Source: Actinomycetes bacterium | Lineage (GTDB): Bacteria; Actinomycetota; Acidimicrobiia; Acidimicrobiales; Microtrichaceae | NCBI GenBank assembly: GCA_023434535.1 | Contig: JAEYSR010000165.1 | Coordinates: forward strand, 1-14,037 | Direction: 5' to 3' | Length of the DNA: 14,037 nucleotides | The notes under the pieces: model-generated | Database searches by the model: none | What the model saw: the letters and a program-made list of their open reading frames with translations, nothing else | What the model was told of the DNA's origin: nothing | Position numbers and translations under genes: made by a program | Shown: in pieces, positions 1 through 6,753 of the stretch | Numbering within the stretch: the first letter of the stretch is position 1 | How the letters are laid out: the number at the start of each line of letters is the position of its first letter

Positions 1-1
1 G

Positions 2-484
2 GCGGAGGCGGCCCCGGCCCCGGCCCCGGCCCCGGTCGAGGCCGCTCCGGCCGAGACGGTGCCGGTCGAGACCGTCCCGCCGACCACCGCCGCCCCGACC
101 ACCGTGCCGACGACGTCCGCTGTCGCGGCGGCGTCCGAGGAGAGGGTCGAGGTCGCCGGCGACGCCGTCGCCGCCACCGTCGAGCCGTCGAGCGGACCGC
201 GATCCGCGACCTGGGTCGTCGTCGGGCTGGCGGTGCTCGTCGGGGCGTTCGCCCTGGCACGCCGCTCCCCGCGCATGCCGTTCGCCCTGAGGTCCGCGTC
301 GGTGCCGGTGCGCCCGGCGCACGTGTCGAGAGCCCAGCTGCGGGCCGCCCGGATCGTCGGCGCGCAGGAGCGCCATCCGAGCACGGCCGACGTCCCGCCG
401 GTGCCCCACGAACCCGGCTCCGGGCTCGACGCGGCGGTCCCGAGCGGGCTCTCAGGAACGGAGCCGACGTCCGACAGAAGTTGA
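2..484 (+). CDS. C-terminal part of a Pro/Ala/Thr-rich protein with one membrane span (5' end outside window)
   Basis: The frame is open from base 2 to the TGA at 482-484, so this is the end of a longer gene. A GTG at 59 is only an internal codon, since the same frame and composition run upstream of it. The visible part starts with Ala-Pro dipeptides encoded by a GCCCCG repeat, followed by a low-complexity stretch rich in Pro, Thr, Ala, Val and Glu. A single hydrophobic segment follows (TWVVVGLAVLVGAFALARR, roughly residues 69-87 of the visible 160), ending in Arg residues, and then a polar tail of about 75 residues. This looks like an extracytoplasmic linker, a membrane anchor and a cytoplasmic tail, inferred from the positive charges after the span. 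No catalytic domain is in view and there is no LPXTG sorting motif. Its function cannot be called from this fragment. Confidence 0.7.
   Translation, partial: AEAAPAPAPAPVEAAPAETVPVETVPPTTAAPTTVPTTSAVAAASEERVEVAGDAVAATVEPSSGPRSATWVVVGLAVLVGAFALARRSPRMPFALRSASVPVRPAHVSRAQLRAARIVGAQERHPSTADVPPVPHEPGSGLDAAVPSGLSGTEPTSDRS
11..34 (+). repeat. GCCCCG hexamer repeat, four perfect copies
   Basis: Four tandem GCCCCG units lie inside the partial gene at the left edge and encode an Ala-Pro dipeptide run. A 6-base unit keeps the reading frame when copies are gained or lost, so length changes would only alter the linker length. Confidence 0.9.
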
Positions 485-502
485 GTGTACCAGTAGCAAC
501 TT
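478..502. promoter_or_regulatory. Inverted repeat upstream of clpB, candidate HspR (HAIR-like) operator
   Basis: AAGTTG (478-483) and CAACTT (497-502) form a perfect 6-bp inverted repeat with a 13-base spacer. The left part, GTTGAGT at 480-486, matches 6 of 7 bases of the left arm of the HAIR element (CTTGAGT-N7-ACTCAAG) that HspR binds in actinobacterial heat-shock promoters. The right arm fits that consensus poorly. The repeat overlaps the expected -35 region of clpB, as a repressor site would. The inverted repeat is seen directly; HspR binding is inference. Confidence 0.4.
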
Positions 503-528
503 TATTGACATCCTGGTAAGATCTCTTC
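494..528 (+). promoter_or_regulatory. clpB promoter, probably leaderless
   Basis: TAAGAT at 517-522 is a good -10 hexamer. Only six bases separate it from the ATG at 529, which places transcription start at or next to the start codon. There is no clear Shine-Dalgarno sequence, consistent with a leaderless transcript. The -35 at about 494-499 (TAGCAA) is weak. A TTGACA at 505-510 lies too close to TAAGAT to act as its -35. The stretch is markedly AT-rich for this window. Confidence 0.5.
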
Positions 529-3051
529 ATGTCGCTCGACCCCAACACCTGGACCCACAAGACGCGGGAGGCCGTCGAGGTCGCCCTCGCGTCGGCCCGG
601 GAGCACAGCAATCCCGAGGCCACCCCCGATCACCTCCTCGCCGCCCTCCTCCGCCAGGAGGACGGCGTCGTCCTGCCCGTCATCCGCAAGGTCGGCATCG
701 AACCGGTGCTGCTCCGCAACGCGTCCGACGAGGCCGTCGCCGCGCTGCCGTCGGCACGGGGCACCGAGACCCGTCCCAGCAAGGACTTCGTCGCCCTGTT
801 CGACGCCGCCGACGGCGAGCGTCGGGACCTGACCGACGAGTACCTCTCCACCGAGCACCTGCTCCTGGCCCTGTTCGCGGCCGACCAGCGTCGACCGATC
901 CCCGACCGGCGCTTCGGAGAGGTCACCCGCGAGCAGCTGCTCGCCGCCCTCGCCGAGGTGCGCGGCAGCCGTCGCGTCACCTCCCAGAACCCCGAGGACA
1001 CCTTCGAGGCGCTCGAGAAGTACGGCCGGGACCTCACGGAGGCCGCGGCGGGCGGCCAGCTCGACCCCGTCATCGGTCGTGACGAGGAGATCCGTCGCGT
1101 CATCCAGGTCCTGAGCCGTCGGACCAAGAACAACCCCGTCCTCATCGGCGAGCCCGGCGTCGGCAAGACCGCCGTCGTGGAGGGCCTGGCGCAGCGGATC
1201 GTCGCGGGCGACGTCCCCGAGTCCCTCGTCGGCAAGCGGGTCATCTCGCTCGACATGAGCTCGATGGTCGCCGGTGCCAAGTACCGCGGCGACTTCGAGG
1301 AGCGCCTGCAGGCCGTCCTGGCCGAGATCAAGGAGTCGAACGGCCAGATCATCACGTTCATCGACGAGATGCACACGGTCGTCGGCGCCGGGGCCTCCGG
1401 CGAGGGGGCCATGGACGCGGGCAACATGCTCAAGCCCATGCTCGCCCGCGGCGAGCTGCGCATGGTCGGAGCCACCACGCTCGACGAGTTCCGCAAGTAC
1501 ATCGAGAAGGACCCGGCCCTGGAGCGCCGCTTCCAGCAGGTGTTCGTGGGCGAGCCGTCGGTCGAGAGCACGATCGCCATCCTGCGCGGCCTCAAGGAGC
1601 GCTACGAGGTGCACCACGGCGTCGACGTCGAGGACCCCGCCCTCGTCGCGGCCGCCGTCCTGTCGGACCGGTACCTGACCGGCCGCTTCCTGCCCGACAA
1701 GGCCATCGACCTCGTCGACGAGGCGGCCGCCAGCCTCAGCATCGAGATCGGATCGGTCCCGACCGAGATCGACGTCGTGAAGCGCCGCATCGACGGCCTG
1801 GAGATCGAGCGGGTGGCCCTGGCCAAGGCGACGGACCCCGGATCGGTCGAGCGGCTGAAGGCGCTCGACGCCGAACTGGCCGACCTCCGCGAGTCGTTCG
1901 ACGGCCTGAACGCCCGCTGGCAGGCCGAGAAGGACCAGGCCGACGCGATCTCCGAGATCGCCGAGCGGGTCGAGGCGCTCAAGGTCGAGGCCGAGAGGGC
2001 CTCGCGCGAGGGCGACTTCACCCGGGCGTCGGAGATCACCTACGGCCACATGCCGGTGCTGGAGCGCGAGCTCGAGTCCGCCAACGCCACCCTGGCCGAG
2101 CTGCAGGGCGAGTCGCCCATGCTCAAGAGGACGGTGGACGAGGAGGACATCGCCGAGGTCGTCGCCCGCTGGACCGGCGTGCCCGTGTCCCGCCTGATGG
2201 AGGGCGAGATGTCCAAGCTCGTCCGCCTGGAGGACGTGCTGCACGAGCGGGTCATCGGCCAGGACGACGCCGTCTCCGCGGTGGCCAACGCCATCCGTCG
2301 CAGCCGTGCGGGCCTGTCGGACCCGAACCGTCCGATCGGCAGCTTCCTGTTCATCGGCCCCACCGGCGTCGGCAAGACCGAGCTGGCCCGGAGCCTCGCG
2401 GACTTCCTGTTCGACGACGAGCGGGCCATGGTCCGGATCGACATGAGCGAGTACATGGAGAAGCACTCCGTGAGCCGCCTCATCGGTGCGCCTCCCGGCT
2501 ACGTCGGCTACGACGAGGGCGGGCAGCTGACCGAGTCGGTCCGTCGTCGGCCCTACGCGGTCGTGCTGCTCGACGAGGTGGAGAAGGCCCACCCCGACGT
2601 GTTCAACGTGCTCCTGCAGCTGCTGGACGACGGCCGGCTCACTGACGGCCAGGGCCGGACGGTGGACTTCTCCAACGTCGTCCTCATCATGACGTCGAAC
2701 CTCCCGGGCGACCCGCGGGACTTCTTCCGTCCCGAGTTCATCAACCGGGTGGACGAGATCGTCCGCTTCCGGGAGCTCGCCGAGAGCGACCTCACCTCCA
2801 TCGTGGAGATCCAGCTGGACCACCTGCGGTCCCGGCTGGCCGACCGCCGGATCCAGCTGGTCGTCACGGACGCAGCGCTCGCCAAGCTGGCCCACGACGG
2901 CTACGACCCGGCGTTCGGGGCCCGGCCGCTCAAGCGCCTCATCCAGCAGCAGGTCGGCGACCGGCTCGCGATGTCCATCCTCGAGGGCAAGCTCGCCGAG
3001 GGCGACACCGTCACCCTGGACGTCGCCGACGGAGACTTCGTCGTCACCTGA
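529..3051 (+). CDS. clpB: ATP-dependent disaggregase ClpB (Hsp100)
   Basis: ClpB is a hexameric cytosolic AAA+ chaperone that threads aggregated proteins through its pore, working with DnaK/DnaJ/GrpE. The 840 residues carry the full layout: Clp N-domain (about 5-145); AAA1 with Walker A GEPGVGKT (207-214), Walker B IITFIDE (274-280), pore-loop Tyr252 and paired Arg333/334; a long coiled-coil middle domain (about 405-525); AAA2 with Walker A GPTGVGKT (610-617), pore-loop Tyr658 in GAPPGYVGYDEGG, Walker B VVLLDE (678-683), Arg740 and sensor-2 GAR (797-799). The long middle domain and the lack of a [LIV]GF ClpP-binding loop argue for ClpB over ClpA or ClpC. The segment between SNL (723-725) and RPEF (734-737) is much shorter than in E. 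coli ClpB, a trait I recall also for mycobacterial ClpB. The ATG at 529 is the only start giving a complete N-domain and sits next to a -10 box. It is probably heat-regulated. Confidence 0.96.
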   Translation: MSLDPNTWTHKTREAVEVALASAREHSNPEATPDHLLAALLRQEDGVVLPVIRKVGIEPVLLRNASDEAVAALPSARGTETRPSKDFVALFDAADGERRDLTDEYLSTEHLLLALFAADQRRPIPDRRFGEVTREQLLAALAEVRGSRRVTSQNPEDTFEALEKYGRDLTEAAAGGQLDPVIGRDEEIRRVIQVLSRRTKNNPVLIGEPGVGKTAVVEGLAQRIVAGDVPESLVGKRVISLDMSSMVAGAKYRGDFEERLQAVLAEIKESNGQIITFIDEMHTVVGAGASGEGAMDAGNMLKPMLARGELRMVGATTLDEFRKYIEKDPALERRFQQVFVGEPSVESTIAILRGLKERYEVHHGVDVEDPALVAAAVLSDRYLTGRFLPDKAIDLVDEAAASLSIEIGSVPTEIDVVKRRIDGLEIERVALAKATDPGSVERLKALDAELADLRESFDGLNARWQAEKDQADAISEIAERVEALKVEAERASREGDFTRASEITYGHMPVLERELESANATLAELQGESPMLKRTVDEEDIAEVVARWTGVPVSRLMEGEMSKLVRLEDVLHERVIGQDDAVSAVANAIRRSRAGLSDPNRPIGSFLFIGPTGVGKTELARSLADFLFDDERAMVRIDMSEYMEKHSVSRLIGAPPGYVGYDEGGQLTESVRRRPYAVVLLDEVEKAHPDVFNVLLQLLDDGRLTDGQGRTVDFSNVVLIMTSNLPGDPRDFFRPEFINRVDEIVRFRELAESDLTSIVEIQLDHLRSRLADRRIQLVVTDAALAKLAHDGYDPAFGARPLKRLIQQQVGDRLAMSILEGKLAEGDTVTLDVADGDFVVT

Positions 3052-3076
3052 GCCGACGAGCGCTGCACGACCGATC

Positions 3077-3106
3077 GGTGCCCGGGACGACGCGGTCCCG
3101 GGCGCC
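3077..3106 (+). terminator. Stem-loop after clpB, probable terminator
   Basis: GCCCGGGAC (3080-3088) pairs perfectly with GTCCCGGGC (3095-3103) around a 6-base loop. Three more pairs, one a wobble, extend the stem to 3077-3106. It lies 25 bases after the clpB stop. No T-run follows, which is common for high-GC actinobacterial hairpin terminators. An overlapping perfect palindrome, ACCGATCGGT, sits at 3070-3079. Confidence 0.5.
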
Positions 3107-3121
3107 GGCGCGTCCGGTCGG

Positions 3122-3150
3122 TTGATCCGGCTCCGAGCATCCGCTACACC
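3122..3150 (+). promoter_or_regulatory. Weak candidate promoter for the membrane-protein gene
   Basis: TTGATC (3122-3127) and TACACC (3145-3150) are 17 bases apart. The -10 box lacks the usual final T, so the match is weak. Its position is suggestive: seven bases after it is an ATG (3158) opening the 7-codon mini-ORF that ends on the start codon of the membrane-protein gene. Confidence 0.25.
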
Positions 3151-3157
3151 GGCACGG

Positions 3158-3181
3158 ATGCGGGACCGGGGGGTGCGGTGA
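3158..3181 (+). other. 7-codon mini-ORF ending on the start of the membrane-protein gene
   Basis: ATG at 3158 reads MRDRGVR and stops at TGA 3179-3181, which overlaps the GTG start at 3178 as GTGA. It could couple translation of the downstream gene by termination and reinitiation, or be a chance ORF. There is no clear Shine-Dalgarno sequence. The sequence arrangement is certain; its translation is not shown. Confidence 0.25.
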
Positions 3182-4359
3182 ACGGCGAGCTGGCTGACGT
3201 CGCGACGCCGGTGCCGGTGACGTCCACACGCACCGTCGTGCGCATCGGGCTGCTGCTGACGCTCGTCGTGCTGGTGATGGGCGCGCTGAACTTCGCCCGC
3301 TACGACTGGACGGGTCTGCCTCTCAACCGGGCGCCGATGACCGCCACCAAGGAGGTCAGCGCCGACTGCGTCGAGCAGATCCAGCCGTACACGACCGAGT
3401 CCGGCCGGGTCGTCGCACCGGTGGTCGTCGACGAGCAGCAGTACATGAACCTCGTCGAGTACTACCGGGGCGTCCCGGTCGAGGACCTCCAGCTGAACTG
3501 CCTCTACGACCCGTTCACGTTCCGGTCGGGCACGTCGTGGGTGGCGCACTTCCTTCCGTTCGAGGAGGGGCTCGCGCTCGGGCTCACGAACACGGCCTTC
3601 ACGCTCGTCGGGATCTGGCTCGTCCTGTTCGCCCTGCGGGCCCAGGGGTTCTCTCCGAGGGTCGTGCTCGCCGCGGGAGCGATCTTCGCGATCAGCTGGA
3701 ACGTCTTCTTCTTCGGGACGGCGATCCTGGTCGACTCGTCGGTCGTCGCGGCCATCGCCCTGTGCTGGTACCTCCTCGCGATCAGACGACCGTGGTTCGT
3801 GTGGCCGGTGCTGCTCCTCGGCTACCCGCTGAAGGAGACGGTCGGCATCGTCGTCCCGGTGATCCTGGTCTGGGCGTGGACCGAGCACCGCGCCGGTCGA
3901 CGCTCGCTCGCCTCGGCGTTCGCCCCGGCGGTGGCCGCCGGCGTCGCCTTCGTGGTCGGCGTGGGCGTGTGGCGACAGCTCCTCCCGGCGAGCGACGCCG
4001 CCTGGCCGGTCAAGCCCAACATCCAGAACACCGTGCACAACCTGACCGACGTCGTCAGCCTCGGCGCGTTCCTCGTCGGGGTCGCTCCGTTCGTCGTGCT
4101 CGCCTTCCTCGCCGTCCTCCGGGAGGCGCGCCGGTCCGGCTGGATCCCTGCGGTCGTGGACCCGGCGGTGGTCGGCGTGGTGGTCGCGCTGGGGATCTGC
4201 TTCTGGTCCGGCATCACCGTCGACCTGACGCCCCGGCTGTTCTGGATCGGCACGCCCTTCGCCGCCACCCTCGTGGCCCGCTGGTTCTCCGAGGGCAGGC
4301 CCCGGGCATGGCTGGACGGCCTGGGGATCCCGGGCCTCCCCGCGTCCCCGTCGACCTGA
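3178..4359 (+). CDS. Polytopic membrane protein of unknown function, possibly GT-C-like
   Basis: This 393-residue protein is not one I recognise. It has an N-terminal span (about 20-40), a hydrophilic domain of about 90 residues (42-133) and then a hydrophobic block with about seven or eight further spans (roughly 134-154, 161-182, 185-202, 206-234, 245-267, 291-314, 327-346, 352-370). The hydrophilic domain has two Cys (64 and 108) that could form a disulfide if it lies outside the membrane. One large early non-cytoplasmic loop followed by many spans, and a PLKET motif (218-222) within the span block, recall GT-C-type membrane glycosyltransferases, but I see no clear DxD or other defining motif, so that is a weak suggestion. 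GTG 3178 is the most upstream start in frame; the G-run before it is a poor ribosome site. It follows clpB after a likely terminator and ends 22 bases from the convergent methyltransferase gene. Confidence 0.75.
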   Translation: MNGELADVATPVPVTSTRTVVRIGLLLTLVVLVMGALNFARYDWTGLPLNRAPMTATKEVSADCVEQIQPYTTESGRVVAPVVVDEQQYMNLVEYYRGVPVEDLQLNCLYDPFTFRSGTSWVAHFLPFEEGLALGLTNTAFTLVGIWLVLFALRAQGFSPRVVLAAGAIFAISWNVFFFGTAILVDSSVVAAIALCWYLLAIRRPWFVWPVLLLGYPLKETVGIVVPVILVWAWTEHRAGRRSLASAFAPAVAAGVAFVVGVGVWRQLLPASDAAWPVKPNIQNTVHNLTDVVSLGAFLVGVAPFVVLAFLAVLREARRSGWIPAVVDPAVVGVVVALGICFWSGITVDLTPRLFWIGTPFAATLVARWFSEGRPRAWLDGLGIPGLPASPST

Positions 4360-4381
4360 CGCGTCGCCGGCTCGCCGGAGC

Positions 4382-5305
4382 TCAGAACCGGGTGATGAGC
4401 GTCGAGACCTTGGTCGCGACGTCGGCCGGGTCCATCGCCTTGAACCTCGCGTCCAGCGGCTCGCCGACGAGGGCCAGCGGGTCGTCGCCGAGCAGGTGCT
4501 CCTCCGTGATCGGCACGCCGGCCCGGGCGTAGATCTCGCGGTACTCAGAGGCCCGGAGGCGGTTCATGGGCTGCACGTCGTTGTCGATCCAGCGCCACTG
4601 GCGGTCCGAGTACTTGAGGAAGTGGTACACGCTGACCGTGTCGTCGACGTAGGCGTAGTGGTCGCACAGGTCGACCAGGTGCGACATGACCGTCCCCGGC
4701 GCGGAGATCCTCCGGAAGTTCACGAGGATCGCCTCCAGCACGGCGGCCGGGATGTGCTCGAGCACGGTGTTGGAGCTGATCAGCGCCGGCGGCCGCTCGA
4801 CGTCCATCGTCGACGCGTCGGTCGGGCGGACGGCCAGGCCGAGGCGGCCGAGAGCGGCGACGTGTCCGTCGGCGGCGATGGCCGGGGAGACCGCCGCGAG
4901 CTCGGCGACCCTGGCCTCGTCGATCGGACCGAGCGGCTCGAGCAGGCCCTGCCGGTGGGCGTCGAGAAGGCCGTCGACGGCCTGGCGGACCAGCTCCGGA
5001 CGGCTGAGGTCCTCGAGGTCCACGAGGTCCACCGAGCCGGCGCCGGCCAGGAAGTAGCAGAGGGGCACGATCGGGAACCATCCGGATCCCAGCTCGATGG
5101 CGTGGAAGCCGGGGGACGGGTCGCCGAGGCGACGGAGGGCGTCGAGGTGGCCCGCCGCCCAGTCGATCCGCATCCGGAGGAACTCCGGCGTGAGCGTGGT
5201 GCCGTGGGTGACGTGCTCCTGGAAGAAGTGGTTGGCCCGTTGGGGGTCGGGCAGGAACGACATGCCCTTCTGGAGGACCGCCTTGATCACCCACTTCCCG
5301 CCCAT
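4382..5305 (-). CDS. Class I SAM-dependent methyltransferase
   Basis: The 307-residue protein has the class I methyltransferase core. Motif I is ELGSGWFPIVP (71-81), where SAM binds. An acidic strand end LVDLED follows (94-99), then D163 in a PTDAS segment, then SSNTVLEHI (177-185), typical of the motif before the catalytic half. Its C-terminal half, HLVDLCDHYAYVDD (209-222) followed by HFLKYSDRQWRW and NRLR, resembles a group of methyltransferases I associate with small-molecule or surface-glycan modification, with a His/Asp-rich DLxDH segment. The substrate cannot be named. The frame stays open far upstream, antisense to purA, but ATG 5305 is the sensible start: protein similarity begins there and a promoter with a correctly placed -10 box lies directly before it. 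It is convergent with the membrane-protein gene and divergent from purA, so it is probably not part of the purine pathway. Confidence 0.85.
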   Translation of the reverse strand: MGGKWVIKAVLQKGMSFLPDPQRANHFFQEHVTHGTTLTPEFLRMRIDWAAGHLDALRRLGDPSPGFHAIELGSGWFPIVPLCYFLAGAGSVDLVDLEDLSRPELVRQAVDGLLDAHRQGLLEPLGPIDEARVAELAAVSPAIAADGHVAALGRLGLAVRPTDASTMDVERPPALISSNTVLEHIPAAVLEAILVNFRRISAPGTVMSHLVDLCDHYAYVDDTVSVYHFLKYSDRQWRWIDNDVQPMNRLRASEYREIYARAGVPITEEHLLGDDPLALVGEPLDARFKAMDPADVATKVSTLITRF

Positions 5306-5341
5306 GGGCTGCAGGATCGCCGTGTCCGGGCGCCGAGTCAA
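5306..5341 (-). promoter_or_regulatory. Promoter of the methyltransferase gene, probably leaderless
   Basis: On the minus strand TTGACT (5341 to 5336) is followed by exactly 17 bases and then GATCCT (5318 to 5313) as a -10 box. Seven bases later comes the ATG at 5305. There is no Shine-Dalgarno sequence in that gap, so the transcript probably starts at or near the ATG. The -35 match is good and the -10 match moderate. Confidence 0.5.
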
Positions 5342-5361
5342 CCTGCGACGGGAGCGGGCAG

Positions 5362-5367
5362 TAGTCT
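5362..5367 (+). promoter_or_regulatory. Candidate -10 box of the purA promoter
   Basis: TAGTCT fits the TANNNT pattern of actinobacterial -10 boxes and lies 46 bases before the purA start, leaving a leader of about 40 bases. I see no convincing -35 at 16-18 bases upstream. The neighbouring methyltransferase promoter reads away on the other strand, so the two would be back to back. Confidence 0.35.
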
Positions 5368-5371
5368 GTGA

Positions 5372-5399
5372 CGTTCCCCGAGGGTGGGGCGTTCCCCGA
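5372..5399 (+). repeat. 10-bp direct repeat in the purA leader
   Basis: CGTTCCCCGA occurs at 5372-5381 and again at 5390-5399, an 18-base period. The GGGG at 5386-5389 between them can pair with the CCCC of either copy, giving two short alternative hairpins just before the ribosome binding site. This could be an operator, an RNA switch or a chance repeat. Confidence 0.5.
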
Positions 5400-5402
5400 C
5401 AG

Positions 5403-5407
5403 AGGAG
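5403..5407 (+). promoter_or_regulatory. purA ribosome binding site
   Basis: AGGAG within AGAGGAGAGAG lies six bases before GTG 5414. It is the strongest Shine-Dalgarno sequence near this gene and fixes the start at 5414 rather than at the in-frame GTG at 5384. Confidence 0.85.
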
Positions 5408-5413
5408 AGAGCA

Positions 5414-6694
5414 GTGCCGGCGACCGTCGTGGTGGGCACCCAGTGGGGCGACGAGGGGAAGGGCAAGCTCACCGACCTCGTCGCCAAGGAGATGAACTCG
5501 GTCGTCCGGTACCAGGGCGGCCACAACGCCGGTCACACCCTCGTGGTGGACGGCGAGTCGTTCGCTCTGCAGTTGATCCCGTCCGGGGTCCTCTACGACC
5601 ACATCACGCCGGTGATCGGCAACGGCGTGGTGGTCGACCCGGTGGTGATGCTGAACGAGGTCGACGCGCTCGAGTCGCGCGGAGTCGACTGCTCCCGGCT
5701 CAAGGTCTCCGGCAACGCCCACCTGATCCTCCCGTACCACCAGGAGCTCGACCGGCTCATCGAGCGCCACCTCGGCAAGAACAAGCTGGGCCCCACCAAG
5801 CGCGGCATCGGCCCGGCGTACGCCGACAAGGCGTCGCGCGTCGGGCTGCGCGTCCAGGACCTGCTCGACGAGGACATCTTCCGGGAGAAGCTCGAGGCGG
5901 TCCTGGCGGAGAAGAACCTGGTGCTGGCCAAGATCTACAACCGCCTCGGCTTCGATCCCGTCGAGCTCGCCGACCGCTACCTGTCCGAGGTGGCCCCACG
6001 TGTCGCTCCCTACGTCGCGGACACGGTCACCTACGTCCACGAGGCGCTGGAGCGGGGGGAGAACGTCCTGCTCGAGGGCGCACAGGCCACCTTCCTGGAC
6101 CTGGACCACGGCACGTATCCGTTCGTCACGTCGTCGAACCCGATCGCCGGCGGCGCCTGCGTCGGTGCCGGCGTCGGTCCCCTCTACATCGACCGGGTGA
6201 TCGGCATCGCCAAGGCCTACGTGACCCGGGTGGGATCGGGCCCCATGCCCACCGAGCTGTTCGACGAGACGGGCGACAAGATCGTCGACCTGGGCCACGA
6301 GTACGGCGTGAACACCAAGCGCCGACGTCGTCCCGGGTGGTTCGACGCCGTGATGCTGCGCCACGCCGTCCGCCTCAACTCGCTGTCCGAGGTGGCGATC
6401 ACCAAGCTGGACATCTTCGACACGTTCGAGACGATCAAGGTGTGCGTGGCCTACGACGTCGACGGCGTGCGCCACGACCACCTCCCGTACCACCAGTCGG
6501 ACCTCCACGCCGCGACACCGATCTACGAGGAGCTGCCGGGCTGGCAGCAGGACCTCACCGGCGTGCGCGAGCGCCACGACCTCCCGGCCAACGCCATCAG
6601 CTACCTGGAGTTCCTGCAGGAGCAGATCGGCGTGCCCATCGGCGTGGTCGGCACCGGTCCGGGCCGGGACCAGCACGTCCTGTTCTCGAGCTGA
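5414..6694 (+). CDS. purA: Adenylosuccinate synthetase PurA
   Basis: PurA joins IMP and aspartate using GTP to give adenylosuccinate, the first committed step to AMP. The 426-residue protein has normal length. It begins with the GTP-binding loop GTQWGDEGKGK (8-18), including catalytic Asp13, and has His41 in GGHNAGH (35-41), both at the E. coli numbering. The IMP-site segment GPTKRGIGPAYADK and the GWFDAV segment after the aspartate loop are present. The aspartate loop itself reads NTKRRRR where the family usually has TTGR: the glycine at position 302 is replaced by Lys, while the following Arg residues remain. GTG 5414 is chosen for its AGGAG site and because the protein then starts directly at the conserved strand. 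It leads the purine cluster and is followed, after 47 bases, by purD. Confidence 0.97.
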   Translation: MPATVVVGTQWGDEGKGKLTDLVAKEMNSVVRYQGGHNAGHTLVVDGESFALQLIPSGVLYDHITPVIGNGVVVDPVVMLNEVDALESRGVDCSRLKVSGNAHLILPYHQELDRLIERHLGKNKLGPTKRGIGPAYADKASRVGLRVQDLLDEDIFREKLEAVLAEKNLVLAKIYNRLGFDPVELADRYLSEVAPRVAPYVADTVTYVHEALERGENVLLEGAQATFLDLDHGTYPFVTSSNPIAGGACVGAGVGPLYIDRVIGIAKAYVTRVGSGPMPTELFDETGDKIVDLGHEYGVNTKRRRRPGWFDAVMLRHAVRLNSLSEVAITKLDIFDTFETIKVCVAYDVDGVRHDHLPYHQSDLHAATPIYEELPGWQQDLTGVRERHDLPANAISYLEFLQEQIGVPIGVVGTGPGRDQHVLFSS

Positions 6695-6706
6695 GGTCCG
6701 TCCCGC

Positions 6707-6745
6707 ATGAAGGTCTGTCGTTCATTGAAGGTCTGTGCTCCATGA
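6707..6745 (+). other. 12-codon leader ORF overlapping the purD start
   Basis: ATG 6707 reads MKVCRSLKVCAP and stops at TGA 6743-6745, overlapping the purD ATG as ATGA. GAGGT at 6693-6697 is a plausible ribosome site ten bases upstream. The peptide repeats the first four residues of PurD (MKVC), because it arose from the tandem repeat of the start region. It is in a different frame from purD. It could couple purD translation to upstream ribosomes. Translation is inferred only. Confidence 0.4.
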
Positions 6746-6753
6746 AGGTCTGT
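6707..6753 (+). repeat. Three tandem copies of the purD start region
   Basis: TGAAGGTCTGT occurs at 6708-6718, 6726-6736 and 6743-6753, with periods of 18 and 17 bases. The first and third copies are preceded by A and so read ATGAAGGTCTGT; the third is the start of purD. In the middle copy the start reads TTG. The GAAGG in each copy lies about ten bases before the start of the next, so it can serve as its ribosome binding site. Confidence 0.9.

Noticed and set aside
505..510. TTGACA as the clpB -35 box
   Set aside because: It is only six bases before the TAAGAT -10 box. A -10 at 17-18 bases from it would fall inside the start codon, with no match there.
529..3051. ClpC or ClpA rather than ClpB
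   Set aside because: The middle domain is long and there is no [LIV]GF loop for ClpP binding in the second AAA domain.
502..4038. Very long open frame on the minus strand antisense to clpB (1178 codons)
   Set aside because: It is rich in Asp, Arg, Gly, Val and His with no fold or motif, and mirrors a highly conserved clpB. Long antisense frames are expected at this GC content.
5384..5413. Earlier GTG start for purA
   Set aside because: AGGAG lies downstream of it and six bases before GTG 5414, where the conserved protein begins.
5306..6676. Upstream extension of the methyltransferase frame
   Set aside because: The extension is antisense to purA and low in information. Similarity to methyltransferases begins at ATG 5305, with a promoter directly before it.
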